The notes under the pieces: model-generated | What the model saw: only the letters and a program-made list of their open reading frames with translations | The model's database searches: none | Told to the model about the DNA's origin: nothing | Source of the DNA: Methylotetracoccus oryzae | GTDB lineage: Bacteria; Pseudomonadota; Gammaproteobacteria; Methylococcales; Methylococcaceae | NCBI RefSeq assembly: GCF_006175985.1 | Contig: NZ_SRSH01000012.1 | Coordinates: 62,001 to 126,000, forward strand | Direction: 5' to 3' | DNA: 64,000 nucleotides | Shown here: positions 7,669 to 16,371 of the stretch, in pieces | Layout of the letters: each line of letters starts with the position of its first letter | Numbering within the stretch: the stretch's first letter is position 1 | Position numbers and translations under genes: made by a program

Positions 7669-9846
7669 TCAGTCCAGGGTCGGACCCTCGTCCTGTTCTC
7701 GCCGCTGTGCTGCCAGCACGTTATTGATCTCATTGAGTTTGTCGAGCGCGACGCTGAGTTGACCGAGATCGGCGACCTCGAGCGTCAGATGCATGGAAAC
7801 CGAGCGGTCGTTCGGGTTCGTCTGGGTCTCCGAGCGCATCACGTTGATGTGCTCCTGCGCCAGCACCTGGTACACATCCTTCAGCAAGCCCTTGCGGTCG
7901 AGGGCCTGGATTTCAACTTCCACCGGGAATACCTCGGGTTCGGCGCCCCAGGCGACGTCGATCAGGCGCTGCCGCTTCCATTGCGGCAGTCGCACGATGT
8001 TCGGACAGTCCTGGCGGTGGATCGCGATGCCCCGGGTGACGGTGATATAGCCGGTGATCGGGTCCCCGGGCGCCGGATTGCAGCACAGCGCGAAATGGGT
8101 CACCAGGTTCCGGATGCCTTGTACCGTCACCTCTTCGCTGGTCACCGTCGCCGGCGCGCGGCGCGGCGCCGGCGGAACTGGAAGCGGCTGGATTTCCGGG
8201 ATGCGGAGCGCCGCTGCGACCTGCGCCGGGTTGATGTCGCCGCGCCCGATCGCGAGCAGGACGTCGTCCTGGCGTGACAGGTGGAAATGGCGCGCCAGAT
8301 CGGTTATGTCAACGTGCTTCAGGCCGAGCTTGTGCCGCTCACGATCCAGGATGGCACGGCCCGCACGCAAATGCTTGTCATGGTCCTGTTGCTTGAACCA
8401 GGTCCGGATCTTGGAGCGGGCATGAGTCGTCTTGACGTAGCCGAGATGCGGGTCCAGCCAGCCCAGCGTGGGGCCGCCGTGTTTGGCCGTGATGATTTCG
8501 ACCTTTTCGCCCGATTTCAGGGCGTAGGTCAGCGGCACGATGCGGCCGTCGACCTTGGCGCCGCGACAACGATGCCCGACTTCGGTGTGGATGGCGTAAG
8601 CAAAATCGAGCGGCGTCGCGCCCCGCCGCAAGCGGATGACCTGACCCTTGGGGGTCAGTACGAAGACCTCGTCCTTGAAGGCGTCGGCTCGGAAGTCTTC
8701 GAGCAGCGACTGGTCGTCCTCTTCGCTCTCCAGCAGGCGGCGCAACGAGGTGATGCTGCGCTCGAAGGCGAGATCGGCCTTACCGCCCTCCTTGTAGCGC
8801 CAGTGCGACGCGACGCCGTACTCCGCGAAATCCTGCATTTGGGGCGTTCGGATCTGGATCTCGACCGGCCGGTCGTCCGGACCGATGACCACCGTATGCA
8901 GTGACTGGTAGCCGTTCTCCTTGGGGTTGGCAATGTAGTCGTCGAACTCCTTGGGGATATGCCGCCAGCGATTGTGCGCCAGGCCGACCACCAGATAGCA
9001 GCTGGGCACGTCGTCGACGATCACCCGCACCGCGAGCAGATCGTATAGCTCGTTCAACGGCACCTGCTTGCGCTGCATTTTGCGCCAGATGCTGAAGATG
9101 TGTTTCGGTCGCCCGACCACCTTGGCCTTGATGTCGTTGGCTTTCAGTTCCGCCGACAATAGCTCGATGAAGTGTTTGACGTAGGTTTCCCGTTCGGCCC
9201 GGTTGTTCGCCAGCGATTTCGCGAGCGTCCTGTAGTCGTCGGGATGCAGATAGCGGAACGCGAGGTCCTCGAGTTCCCACTTCAATTGTCCGATGCCGAG
9301 GCGACTGGCAAGCGGGGCGTAGATGTCCAGCGTTTCGCGGGCAATCACTTCGCGGTTGGCCCATTCCTGATATTTCAGAATCCGAAGCCGGTGGACCCGG
9401 TAGGCCAGTTTGATCAATACGGCCCGCACATCGTTGACGACGGCCAGTAGCATGCGCCGGATCAGCTCCGCCTGTTCCGGCTCCTGCGTCTGGTCGATCG
9501 TGTAGTCGCCGAAGGTGTTCAGCCAGTTGACCTTGTCGACCAGATCGGCGACCGCTGCGCCGAAGTCGGAGCGGATCTTTCCGGCCGGGTAGGTATCGCG
9601 CAGGTAAGGATCGCTCAGCATCGCGGCGGCGACCGTCGTGGCATCGGCCCGGAGCATGCGCAGAATATGAGCGACTTCCAGCCCTCGCGGCCGCACCTGC
9701 CGGTCCTCGTCCCGAGCCTGCACGGCGAGGGCGAGCGCTTCGTCCAGATGCCGAAAATCGCCTCGGTTCATGCCCGAATGAAACAGTTCGCGCAGTTCGG
9801 CCAGCGGCTTTTCGGCGATATCGGATTGGTAAAGCGTGTGCTTCAT
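7669..9846 (-). CDS. relA: GTP pyrophosphokinase RelA
   Basis: A (p)ppGpp synthetase of the RelA/SpoT family, about 725 residues from the ATG at 9846 (an upstream in-frame start at 9930 adds a leader not typical of RelA). Domains: N-terminal hydrolase-like domain in which the catalytic HD is replaced (MLSDPYL where SpoT has LLHD), so hydrolysis is probably lost; synthetase domain with GRPKHIFSIWRKM and the RelA-specific EFDDYIANPKENGYQS; TGS domain (VFVLTPKGQVIRLRRGATP); zinc-finger-like region (HFALCCNPAPGD); C-terminal ACT domain. RelA makes (p)ppGpp on ribosomes stalled by uncharged tRNA. Divergent from the CHAD gene. Confidence 0.94.
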   Translation of the reverse strand: MKHTLYQSDIAEKPLAELRELFHSGMNRGDFRHLDEALALAVQARDEDRQVRPRGLEVAHILRMLRADATTVAAAMLSDPYLRDTYPAGKIRSDFGAAVADLVDKVNWLNTFGDYTIDQTQEPEQAELIRRMLLAVVNDVRAVLIKLAYRVHRLRILKYQEWANREVIARETLDIYAPLASRLGIGQLKWELEDLAFRYLHPDDYRTLAKSLANNRAERETYVKHFIELLSAELKANDIKAKVVGRPKHIFSIWRKMQRKQVPLNELYDLLAVRVIVDDVPSCYLVVGLAHNRWRHIPKEFDDYIANPKENGYQSLHTVVIGPDDRPVEIQIRTPQMQDFAEYGVASHWRYKEGGKADLAFERSITSLRRLLESEEDDQSLLEDFRADAFKDEVFVLTPKGQVIRLRRGATPLDFAYAIHTEVGHRCRGAKVDGRIVPLTYALKSGEKVEIITAKHGGPTLGWLDPHLGYVKTTHARSKIRTWFKQQDHDKHLRAGRAILDRERHKLGLKHVDITDLARHFHLSRQDDVLLAIGRGDINPAQVAAALRIPEIQPLPVPPAPRRAPATVTSEEVTVQGIRNLVTHFALCCNPAPGDPITGYITVTRGIAIHRQDCPNIVRLPQWKRQRLIDVAWGAEPEVFPVEVEIQALDRKGLLKDVYQVLAQEHINVMRSETQTNPNDRSVSMHLTLEVADLGQLSVALDKLNEINNVLAAQRREQDEGPTLD

Positions 9847-9972
9847 CGCTTGACGGGCGTTGCGGTTCTCGGCGCAGAGCTTGCTGCACCCCTCGGCTGA
9901 GCGCAGCCGTGCGGTGAGCGCTGTATGCATTTTAGCAAGTGCGACCCGACTCGGTCGCAGCGCCGGCCACGA

Positions 9973-10002
9973 TTGCGAGCGCTGCTTGAGTCACGCAATA
10001 AT
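9973..10002 (+). promoter_or_regulatory. Possible sigma-70 promoter for the CHAD-ndh operon
   Basis: TTGCGA (9973-9978), 18-nt spacer, AATAAT (9997-10002), 97 bp before the CHAD-protein start. The gap also holds two inverted repeats (GCGACC/GGTCGC around 9942-9959; GCAGCGC/GCGCTGC around 9957-9985). The match is imperfect. Confidence 0.3.
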
Positions 10003-10099
10003 CGAGCCGAGAACCTTACTTGTGGCTTTCTCCGTAGTCCCTCCACAGAGGGGATGGGCTGCGGATTGCCAGTCACGGCGGAACAGACGGGCAGGCGCG

Positions 10100-11731
10100 A
10101 TGACCAGCGAACGAATCACGGAATGGGTGCCGGCGTGGCCGAATGGAACGCCGACGGCGGCCTCGACATCAGTCTCGCAGGGTCAACGATCGATCATTGA
10201 GGCGACGGTGCTCGATACCTTCGATCGCCGCCTGTTCCGTCGAGGTCAGGTGTGCGTGCTGCAACGGACCGGGAAAGGTCGCGGGGAACTGCAGTTGTGG
10301 GCGGCCGGCGCAGCGCGCGCGCGTCGCAGCGCAATCTGGGCGTCGACCGCGATGCCGCGTTTCGCATGGGACCTGGATGACACGGATCTGCGCTCGGAGC
10401 TGACTCCACTGATCGACGTGCGAGCGCTGTTGCCGCAATGCCGCCTGCGGCGGGCGTTTCTGACAATCCCGGATTTTCCGGAAGCCGTTCCCGATGGCGT
10501 CAGGCTGTTCCGCGTTCGCTCGACATGGATTCCGGAGACCGGTCGTCCGCGCCTGCTGGCGGAGCGTCTTGCCGTGTGTTGGGACGCGCCGGATGACAAG
10601 CTCGGCCGGCATTTCGTGAATGAACTCTTGGAGCGTGGTCTCATTGCACCGATCACCGAGGATATCTGGCAGGCGGCGCTCGCGGCGGCGGGTCGATTGC
10701 CCCCGGCGGAAGCGTCGGGCAGTTACCCCGGCCTCGCGCCGGAACTGCGGACCGACGTTGCAGCGCGTCGGGTTCTGGCCGCGTTGTTCGACCTCCTCAC
10801 GACCAACGAGTCGGGGATTGTCGGTGCGGTCGATTCGGAGTTTTTGCACGATTTTCGCGTCGCTGTCCGGCGCAGCCGCGTCGTGCTGGGGCAATTGAAA
10901 GGCGCTTTTCCCGAGCGTTCCGTCGCGCGCCATGTCCGCGACCTGGCGTGGCTGGGGGAGATCACCGGCCCGGTCCGCGATCTGGACGTTTATCTGCTGC
11001 ACTTCGAGGATCTTCAGCAGCAGCTTCCGAGCGAATTGCGCGAAGACCTGGTGCCACTGCGCACCTTGTTGGCGCGCGAGGCCGCGGCGGCGCACGCCGC
11101 TCTGGTCAGGTCCCTCGGCAGTTCACGTTATCGGCGCTTCAAGGCGGAGTGGCCACAGTGGCTGGCGCGCGGTGCCCCGCGGCGACCGACGGCGCCGAAT
11201 GCGCTGGCGCCGATCGCTTCGGTCGCCGGACGCCGCATCTGGACCTTGTACCGCCGCGTGGCCAAAGCGGCCGGAACCGTGGACGAGACAACACCCTCGG
11301 AGCGCATTCACGAGCTCCGCAAAAGCTGCAAGAAGTTGCGCTACCTGCTGGAGGTGGTGCAGCCCTTCCACGCCAAGGACCGTATGCGCCGGCCGATCAA
11401 GGCCCTGAAATTGCTTCAGGACCATCTGGGAGCGTTTCAGGATGCCGAGGTGCAACGCGAGTACCTGCGCGGCTGGTTTGCCCAACTGCGGCAGGACGGC
11501 GAGATTTCATCGCCAACCCTGTTGGCGGTCGGTATGCTGTTCGGGCGTTTCGAGCAGCTGCAGGCCGCGCGCCGTGCGGAGATTCCCGAAGCGCTGAGGC
11601 ATTTTGCCCGCAAAGAGGAACGGGCTCGATTCAAGACCTTGTTCAAAGAGCAGCCCACCGCTGCGGTGGGGACGACCGGACGCACCCATCGCGCGCCGGC
11701 CCGGACCGAAAAAGAAGGAGAAACTGAATGA
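10100..11731 (+). CDS. CYTH-like/CHAD domain protein
   Basis: A 543-residue protein. Residues about 30-200 resemble a divergent CYTH (triphosphate-binding tunnel) fold, with alternating charged strands but weak signature. Residues about 230-520 form a CHAD helical domain with the conserved HDFRVAVRRSRVVL, GPVRDLDVYL and IHELRKSCKKLRYLLE histidine/arginine clusters that bind polyphosphate. CHAD proteins associate with polyphosphate granules. Start ATG chosen over an upstream non-ATG extension from 9860. Its stop overlaps the ndh start (ATGA). Confidence 0.85.
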   Translation: MTSERITEWVPAWPNGTPTAASTSVSQGQRSIIEATVLDTFDRRLFRRGQVCVLQRTGKGRGELQLWAAGAARARRSAIWASTAMPRFAWDLDDTDLRSELTPLIDVRALLPQCRLRRAFLTIPDFPEAVPDGVRLFRVRSTWIPETGRPRLLAERLAVCWDAPDDKLGRHFVNELLERGLIAPITEDIWQAALAAAGRLPPAEASGSYPGLAPELRTDVAARRVLAALFDLLTTNESGIVGAVDSEFLHDFRVAVRRSRVVLGQLKGAFPERSVARHVRDLAWLGEITGPVRDLDVYLLHFEDLQQQLPSELREDLVPLRTLLAREAAAAHAALVRSLGSSRYRRFKAEWPQWLARGAPRRPTAPNALAPIASVAGRRIWTLYRRVAKAAGTVDETTPSERIHELRKSCKKLRYLLEVVQPFHAKDRMRRPIKALKLLQDHLGAFQDAEVQREYLRGWFAQLRQDGEISSPTLLAVGMLFGRFEQLQAARRAEIPEALRHFARKEERARFKTLFKEQPTAAVGTTGRTHRAPARTEKEGETE

Positions 11732-13044
11732 AAGCATCGAACGCCGCGCTTCCGCGCATCGTCATCGTCGGCGGCGGCGCTGGGGGCCTGGAACTGGCGA
11801 CTTCGCTGGGGCGCACGCTGGGCAAGAAAAAACAGGCGGAGATCATGCTGATCGATTGCGCCCGCACCCATATCTGGAAGCCGCTGCTGCACGAAGTGGC
11901 TGCCGGAACGCTGGACGTCAACGACGACGAACTCGATTACCTGGCGCAGGCGCACGCGAACCATTTTCGCTTCAACCTGGGTCGCATGGTCGGACTCAAT
12001 CGCGAAACCAAGCGCGTGCAACTCGCAGCCATGACCGATTCCCTGGGTCGGGAAATCATCCCGGCGCGCTCACATCACTACGAATTGCTGGTCATCGCCG
12101 TCGGCAGCGTTTGCAACGACTTCGGTATACCGGGCGTAGCGGAACATTGCCTCTTTCTCGATTCGACCGACCAGGCTGAGCAGTTTCAGACCCGGCTGCT
12201 CGAAGCCTATACCCGGGCTCATGTGCAAGGGGGGGTCAAGCAGCCCGGCCAACTCGACGTTGCCATCGTCGGTGGCGGAGCGACGGGTATCGAATTGTCG
12301 GCGCAGTTGCACCAGGCAACGCGGCTGCTGAGCGCCTACGGCCTGGACAAGGTCGAGCCATCCGACATCCGGATCCACCTGATCGAGGCTTCGCCTCGCT
12401 TGTTGCCTGGTCTGCCGGATCGGCTGGCGGCCGCCACCGAGCAACAACTGCGCAAGCTGGGTGTCGATCTGCGCCTCGGAGAACAGGTGGTCGAAGTCAC
12501 GGCCGAAGGCGTCAAAACGGCCTCCGGTCACCTGATCCCGGCCGCCATCAAGGTCTGGGCGGCGGGTATCAAGGCGCCGGATTTTCTGAAGACGATCGGC
12601 CTGGAAACGAACCGGATCAACCAGATCGTGGTGAAGCCGACGCTGCAGTCGACCGTTGACGACACCATTTTCGCGCTCGGCGATTGCTGCGCCTGTGCCT
12701 GGCCGGGGAAGGACCGGAATGTGCCGCCGCGGGCTCAATCAGCCCACCAGCAAGCGAGCCTGCTGGTGAAGAATGTGACCCGCAAGTTCCAGGGAGAGCC
12801 GCTGCTCGACTATCACTACACCGACTACGGCTCGCTGGTTGCGCTGGGCAAATTCAGCACCGTCGGCAACCTGATGGGGAATCTGCTGGGCAGTGTGATG
12901 GTCGAGGGGATGATGGCGCGTCTTGTCTACCTGTCGCTTTACAAGATGCACCAGCTGGCGCTTTTCGGCCCGTTCCGGGTCATGATGCTGATGATCGCGA
13001 ACTTCTTCAGCAGTCGGCTGCGGCCCAAGATCAAGCTGCATTGA
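11728..13044 (+). CDS. ndh: Type II NADH dehydrogenase (non-proton-pumping)
   Basis: A 438-residue FAD-dependent pyridine nucleotide-disulfide oxidoreductase. N-terminal FAD-binding motif IVIVGGGAGGLELA near residue 11, second dinucleotide-binding motif VAIVGGGATGIELSAQL near residue 175, and C-terminal FAD contact FALGDCCAC. The C-terminal amphipathic and hydrophobic stretch (SVMVEGMMARLVYLSLYKMHQ) is the membrane anchor typical of NDH-2. Transfers electrons from NADH to quinone at the inner membrane face. Translationally coupled to the CHAD gene. Confidence 0.94.
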   Translation: MKASNAALPRIVIVGGGAGGLELATSLGRTLGKKKQAEIMLIDCARTHIWKPLLHEVAAGTLDVNDDELDYLAQAHANHFRFNLGRMVGLNRETKRVQLAAMTDSLGREIIPARSHHYELLVIAVGSVCNDFGIPGVAEHCLFLDSTDQAEQFQTRLLEAYTRAHVQGGVKQPGQLDVAIVGGGATGIELSAQLHQATRLLSAYGLDKVEPSDIRIHLIEASPRLLPGLPDRLAAATEQQLRKLGVDLRLGEQVVEVTAEGVKTASGHLIPAAIKVWAAGIKAPDFLKTIGLETNRINQIVVKPTLQSTVDDTIFALGDCCACAWPGKDRNVPPRAQSAHQQASLLVKNVTRKFQGEPLLDYHYTDYGSLVALGKFSTVGNLMGNLLGSVMVEGMMARLVYLSLYKMHQLALFGPFRVMMLMIANFFSSRLRPKIKLH

Positions 13045-13096
13045 CCCGGACCGGTGGTCGCGGTGCGCCGCCGCGGCCGCGCCGCCCCGGTCGGAA

Positions 13097-13519
13097 TCAT
13101 CGGTTCGGTCCGTCGTCCACGTCGACCGTCCCGGTGATCTTGCGTCGCGTGACCGACCAGCCGAGGCCGATGGCCAGCAATGCGGCAATTAGCACCAGGA
13201 TCAGGTAGGTCAAGACTTTCGGGTTTTCGACGCTGAGCCAGCCCTGATCGATCACGGCCCAGGCACCGGTGCCCAGCAGTGCGCACGCCAGGATGAGGCC
13301 CAGCCAGCCGAGCGAGTGCACGGTGGCGCTGATGTAGATGGTCCAGCCGGTCAGCAGCACCACGCCAACAAAGGCCTTCACCGAGTTGAAGGTGCTGAAG
13401 TCGGTCAGCGCCCAATGGAAGTAAGAGTACGGCGGCTCGGGATTGTAGGTCGCGAAGACCAGAACCAAGGCGAATAGAAAGCGGGGGAAAAAGGCCAGAC
13501 CGGCCAGCAGACGAAGCAT
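13097..13519 (-). CDS. DUF6524-family membrane protein
   Basis: A 140-residue protein with four hydrophobic segments (around residues 5-22, 45-65, 70-90, 105-125) and the motif YNPEPPYSYFHW, which fits the DUF6524 family. Inner-membrane location predicted; function unknown. It converges on ndh across a 52-bp GC-rich gap. Confidence 0.75.
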   Translation of the reverse strand: MLRLLAGLAFFPRFLFALVLVFATYNPEPPYSYFHWALTDFSTFNSVKAFVGVVLLTGWTIYISATVHSLGWLGLILACALLGTGAWAVIDQGWLSVENPKVLTYLILVLIAALLAIGLGWSVTRRKITGTVDVDDGPNR

Positions 13520-13674
13520 GTATTGAATTCCTGCAGTCCCTGATTGAAATGCGCCGCCTCATTGCGGGGGCCAGCGGCATTGTAACCCTGGGGGTGCTAC
13601 GAATGCGAAAGGCTTAGTCGATTGAACAGATAGTTACGTCTTTGTCAATACGTGGTTCCACCCATAGCGCGACC

Positions 13675-13830
13675 GGAGAAGCTGCGGTAATGTTGCAGCC
13701 ACACCGAGTTCAGGGGAATCACGGACGGGTCCGAGGGGGCAGGGATGCCTCCCCTTCCGTATCGCAGCTCTGCGATGACATAGCTAGGCCCAGCGCCTTC
13801 AACTTGACGCGCGGTGCGCGTCACTTTTTT
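13675..13830 (+). ncRNA. Candidate structured small RNA ending in a strong terminator
   Basis: A 354-bp gap (13,520-13,873) lies between two minus-strand genes and has no convincing ORF. On the plus strand it holds four successive hairpins: GCTGC/GCAGC (13681-13699), a GC-rich stem with GGGA loop (13735-13753), ATCGCAG/CTGCGAT (13761-13776) and a perfect 8-bp terminator stem (13805-13823) followed by C then six T. No plus-strand gene precedes the terminator, so a short independent transcript is the simplest reading. No promoter is obvious (a TTGAAC lies at 13622). I do not recognise a known RNA family. Confidence 0.35.
13805..13830 (+). terminator. Rho-independent terminator
   Basis: Perfect 8-bp stem TGACGCGC/GCGCGTCA with a 3-nt loop, then CTTTTTT. 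Oriented for plus-strand transcripts; the minus-strand side lacks a T run. Confidence 0.75.
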
Positions 13831-13873
13831 CGCCTATTACCGTACCGCGTCGCCATCGCTGGCGCCCCAGCGG

Positions 13874-14254
13874 TTATTTGGGTTTGGCGAGTTCGAAGAT
13901 GACCATCACGGCTTCTTCGTCCCCGACATTCTCGGCCGTCATCCATTGGCCGGACTCCCAGAAAACCTCTCCAGGGCCGTAGGTATTGATCTGCCCGCCC
14001 TCATCGATTCGGACTTTGCCCTTCACGACATAGCGCGGCCCGGGGCCTTCGTGGGTATGCAGCGGCGTCTTGAAGCCCCGCGGGAAACTCACCCGAATGA
14101 CGCGGGCATTGATCGGGTTGGCCGGCAGTTCCGCCGATTTTTCCAGCAGGATTTGTCGCGGCGGCATTGTCATTTCGTCGGCCCTGCTGAGCCCCGTACT
14201 CAAGCCAGTGGCCGCGATGACGGAGAGAATGGCTTTGGTCGGCGTTGTGAGCAT
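13874..14254 (-). CDS. Exported cupin-domain protein
   Basis: A 126-residue protein with a signal peptide (cleavage near SRA-DE) followed by a single cupin barrel: FPRGFKTPLHTHEGPG carries the metal-binding HxH plus later E, and GEVFWESGQWMT the second half. The ATG at 14254 has GGAG six bases upstream; the frame continues to 14683 without support. Small periplasmic cupin; substrate unknown. Confidence 0.8.
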   Translation of the reverse strand: MLTTPTKAILSVIAATGLSTGLSRADEMTMPPRQILLEKSAELPANPINARVIRVSFPRGFKTPLHTHEGPGPRYVVKGKVRIDEGGQINTYGPGEVFWESGQWMTAENVGDEEAVMVIFELAKPK

Positions 14255-14346
14255 GTGGATCTCCATCATTGGCAGTGGTGGTAACGGCGGATGACTCCGC
14301 CCGACTAGGATGGTCGCGAGGCGAATAAGTTCCGTGGTCGTCCGGC

Positions 14347-15075
14347 TCAGAGCGCAGAGCGCTCCTCGACTTCGGGTACATGCGCCCGTCGCTGCAGCCA
14401 CATGACGCCGCAAAGATCGATGATCCCGACCCACAGTCGATGCCACGTGCCGTATTTGGAGACGCCGCGCAGGCGAGGGCGGTGATTCACCTCGACCGAG
14501 ATCACCTGTCCGCCGGCGCGCTGCACCAGTGCCGGCAGGAAGCGGTGCATGTGATCGAAATACGGGAGCCTCAGAAATACCTCCCTGGGGAAGACCTTCA
14601 GTCCGCAGCCGGTGTCCGGCGTTCGGTCGCCGAGCAGTGCGCCGCGCACGGCGTTGGCGAGCTTGGACGAGAATCGGCGCCACGGCGTATCCTGGCGCTT
14701 GGCGCGATAACCGGCAACCATCGCGAGTCCCGGCACCGCTTCGCGCGCCGTCAGGCCCACATACAGGTTCGGTATGTCGGCCGGGTCATTCTGACCATCG
14801 CCGTCCAGGGTGGCGACGATCGTCCCGCGGCTCGCGCGCACGCCCGTCGCGAGCGCCGTACTTTGACCGCAGCAGCGGCGGTGGTGCAATACGCGCAGCC
14901 GACGAAACTCACGCGACAGGGCGATCAGCCGTTCCAGGGTCCGGTCGGTACTGCCATCGTCGACGTAGACCACCTCGTAGTCGTAATGTCCTTCCAGTGC
15001 TGCGCGGATTTCGCCGATCAGCGGTTCGACGTTGTCTTCCTCGTTGTGCACGGGTACGACGACCGATAGTTCCAT
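14347..15075 (-). CDS. Family 2 glycosyltransferase (dolichol-phosphate mannose synthase-like)
   Basis: A 242-residue GT-A fold protein: MELSVVVPVHNEEDNV at the N-terminus, DDGSTDRTLE, and metal-binding DGDGQNDP near residue 95. A weakly hydrophobic C-terminal segment (LWVGIIDLCGVMWLQ) may attach it to the membrane. Such enzymes use a nucleotide sugar to glycosylate a polyprenyl phosphate. Start set at 15075 since homology begins there. It follows purM with a 50-bp gap. Confidence 0.88.
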   Translation of the reverse strand: MELSVVVPVHNEEDNVEPLIGEIRAALEGHYDYEVVYVDDGSTDRTLERLIALSREFRRLRVLHHRRCCGQSTALATGVRASRGTIVATLDGDGQNDPADIPNLYVGLTAREAVPGLAMVAGYRAKRQDTPWRRFSSKLANAVRGALLGDRTPDTGCGLKVFPREVFLRLPYFDHMHRFLPALVQRAGGQVISVEVNHRPRLRGVSKYGTWHRLWVGIIDLCGVMWLQRRAHVPEVEERSAL

Positions 15076-15125
15076 GGGGTGATGACCGAAAGCGATTAGG
15101 AATGATGAAAAGAGATGCGGCGGTG

Positions 15126-16172
15126 TCAGGCGCCGCGGCGGTAGCGGACCGGGCCGGCGCCGTCGATGATGGTGCCGAGCGCCAGCGCGGTTTCGCCGGA
15201 TGCGCGCAACTCGGTGAGTGCGGTGTTCTCGTCGCCCGGCGCTACGCACAGGATCATGCCGATGCCGCAGTTGAACGTCCGCAGCATTTCGGATTCGTCG
15301 ATGTTGCCCTGTTCCTGCAGCCATCGGAAGATTTCCGGTTGCTGCCAGGCCCCCAGATCGATTTCGGCGCTCATCGTCACCGGCAAGACCCGCGGCAGGT
15401 TTTCGGTGATGCCGCCGCCCGTGATATGGGCGATGGCCCGCACCGGGATCTTCGTCAGCAGGGCCAGCAGCGAGCGCACGTAAATGCGCGTCGGCGCCAG
15501 CAGCCAATCGGCGAGCGGCGTTCCGTCGAGTTCGGCGCCCAGCGAGCAGCCTGAGCGCTCGATGACCTTGCGGATCAGCGAATAGCCGTTGGAATGCGGT
15601 CCGGACGAGGCCAGCCCGATCAAACGGTCGCCGACGCGCACGTCCTGCCCCGTGATCAGACGGTCTTTTTCGGCAATGCCGACCGCGAAGCCTGCCAGAT
15701 CGTAATCGCCGGGCCCGTACATACCGGGCATTTCCGCGGTCTCGCCGCCAACGAGCGCACAGCCGGCCAGTTCGCAACCGCGCGCAATGCCGGAGATGAC
15801 ATCCGCGGCCACGCCCACATCGAGCTTCCCGGTCGCGTAGTAGTCCAGAAAGAACAGCGGCTCCGCACCCTGGACCACGATGTCGTTGACGCACATCGCG
15901 ACCAGATCGATGCCGATCTCGCTGTGCCGGCCCGTATCTATGGCGAGCTTGAGCTTGGTGCCGACGCCGTCGGTCCCGGACACCAGGACCGGTCTTCGAT
16001 ACCGTTCGACGGGAAGTTCGAAAAGCGACCCGAAGCCCCCCAGTCCGGCCATGACGCCGGGGATGCGAGTACGTTCGGCAAACGGCTTGATACGTTCGAC
16101 CAGCGTGCTGCCGGCGTCGATGTCGACGCCGGCAGCCTTGTAGTCGAGGCGGTCGGTTTCATCACTCGTCAA
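15126..16172 (-). CDS. purM: Phosphoribosylformylglycinamidine cyclo-ligase
   Basis: A 348-residue AIR synthetase catalysing the ATP-dependent closure of the imidazole ring in purine synthesis. Recognisable are [13 protein letters not shown] at the N-terminus, [43 protein letters not shown] and [13 protein letters not shown]. Full length. Divergent from the DUF2066 gene, a common gammaproteobacterial arrangement. Confidence 0.97.
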   Translation of the reverse strand: MTSDETDRLDYKAAGVDIDAGSTLVERIKPFAERTRIPGVMAGLGGFGSLFELPVERYRRPVLVSGTDGVGTKLKLAIDTGRHSEIGIDLVAMCVNDIVVQGAEPLFFLDYYATGKLDVGVAADVISGIARGCELAGCALVGGETAEMPGMYGPGDYDLAGFAVGIAEKDRLITGQDVRVGDRLIGLASSGPHSNGYSLIRKVIERSGCSLGAELDGTPLADWLLAPTRIYVRSLLALLTKIPVRAIAHITGGGITENLPRVLPVTMSAEIDLGAWQQPEIFRWLQEQGNIDESEMLRTFNCGIGMILCVAPGDENTALTELRASGETALALGTIIDGAGPVRYRRGA

Positions 16173-16371
16173 GGGCGTGTTCCTGTCGTCAATCTCGGTG
16201 GGGAGCGGCAGTCGCGATGCGTTCGTCCGGTGCGATCCAGCGCCATGCCAGCTCGGGTATTCGAGCCCGGGAGGCGTGATGAACGGCCCGATTCCGCTGC
16301 GTGCGAGCCCGCGGCCACCGCCTGCGACTGTGCTATTTTACCGCTTCTTGACGCCTCACGGAGCTTTGCTG

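Noticed and set aside
13642-13902. 86-codon plus-strand frame in the gap before the cupin gene
   Set aside because: No ribosome-binding site, no family resemblance, and it runs through the hairpins and the strong terminator.
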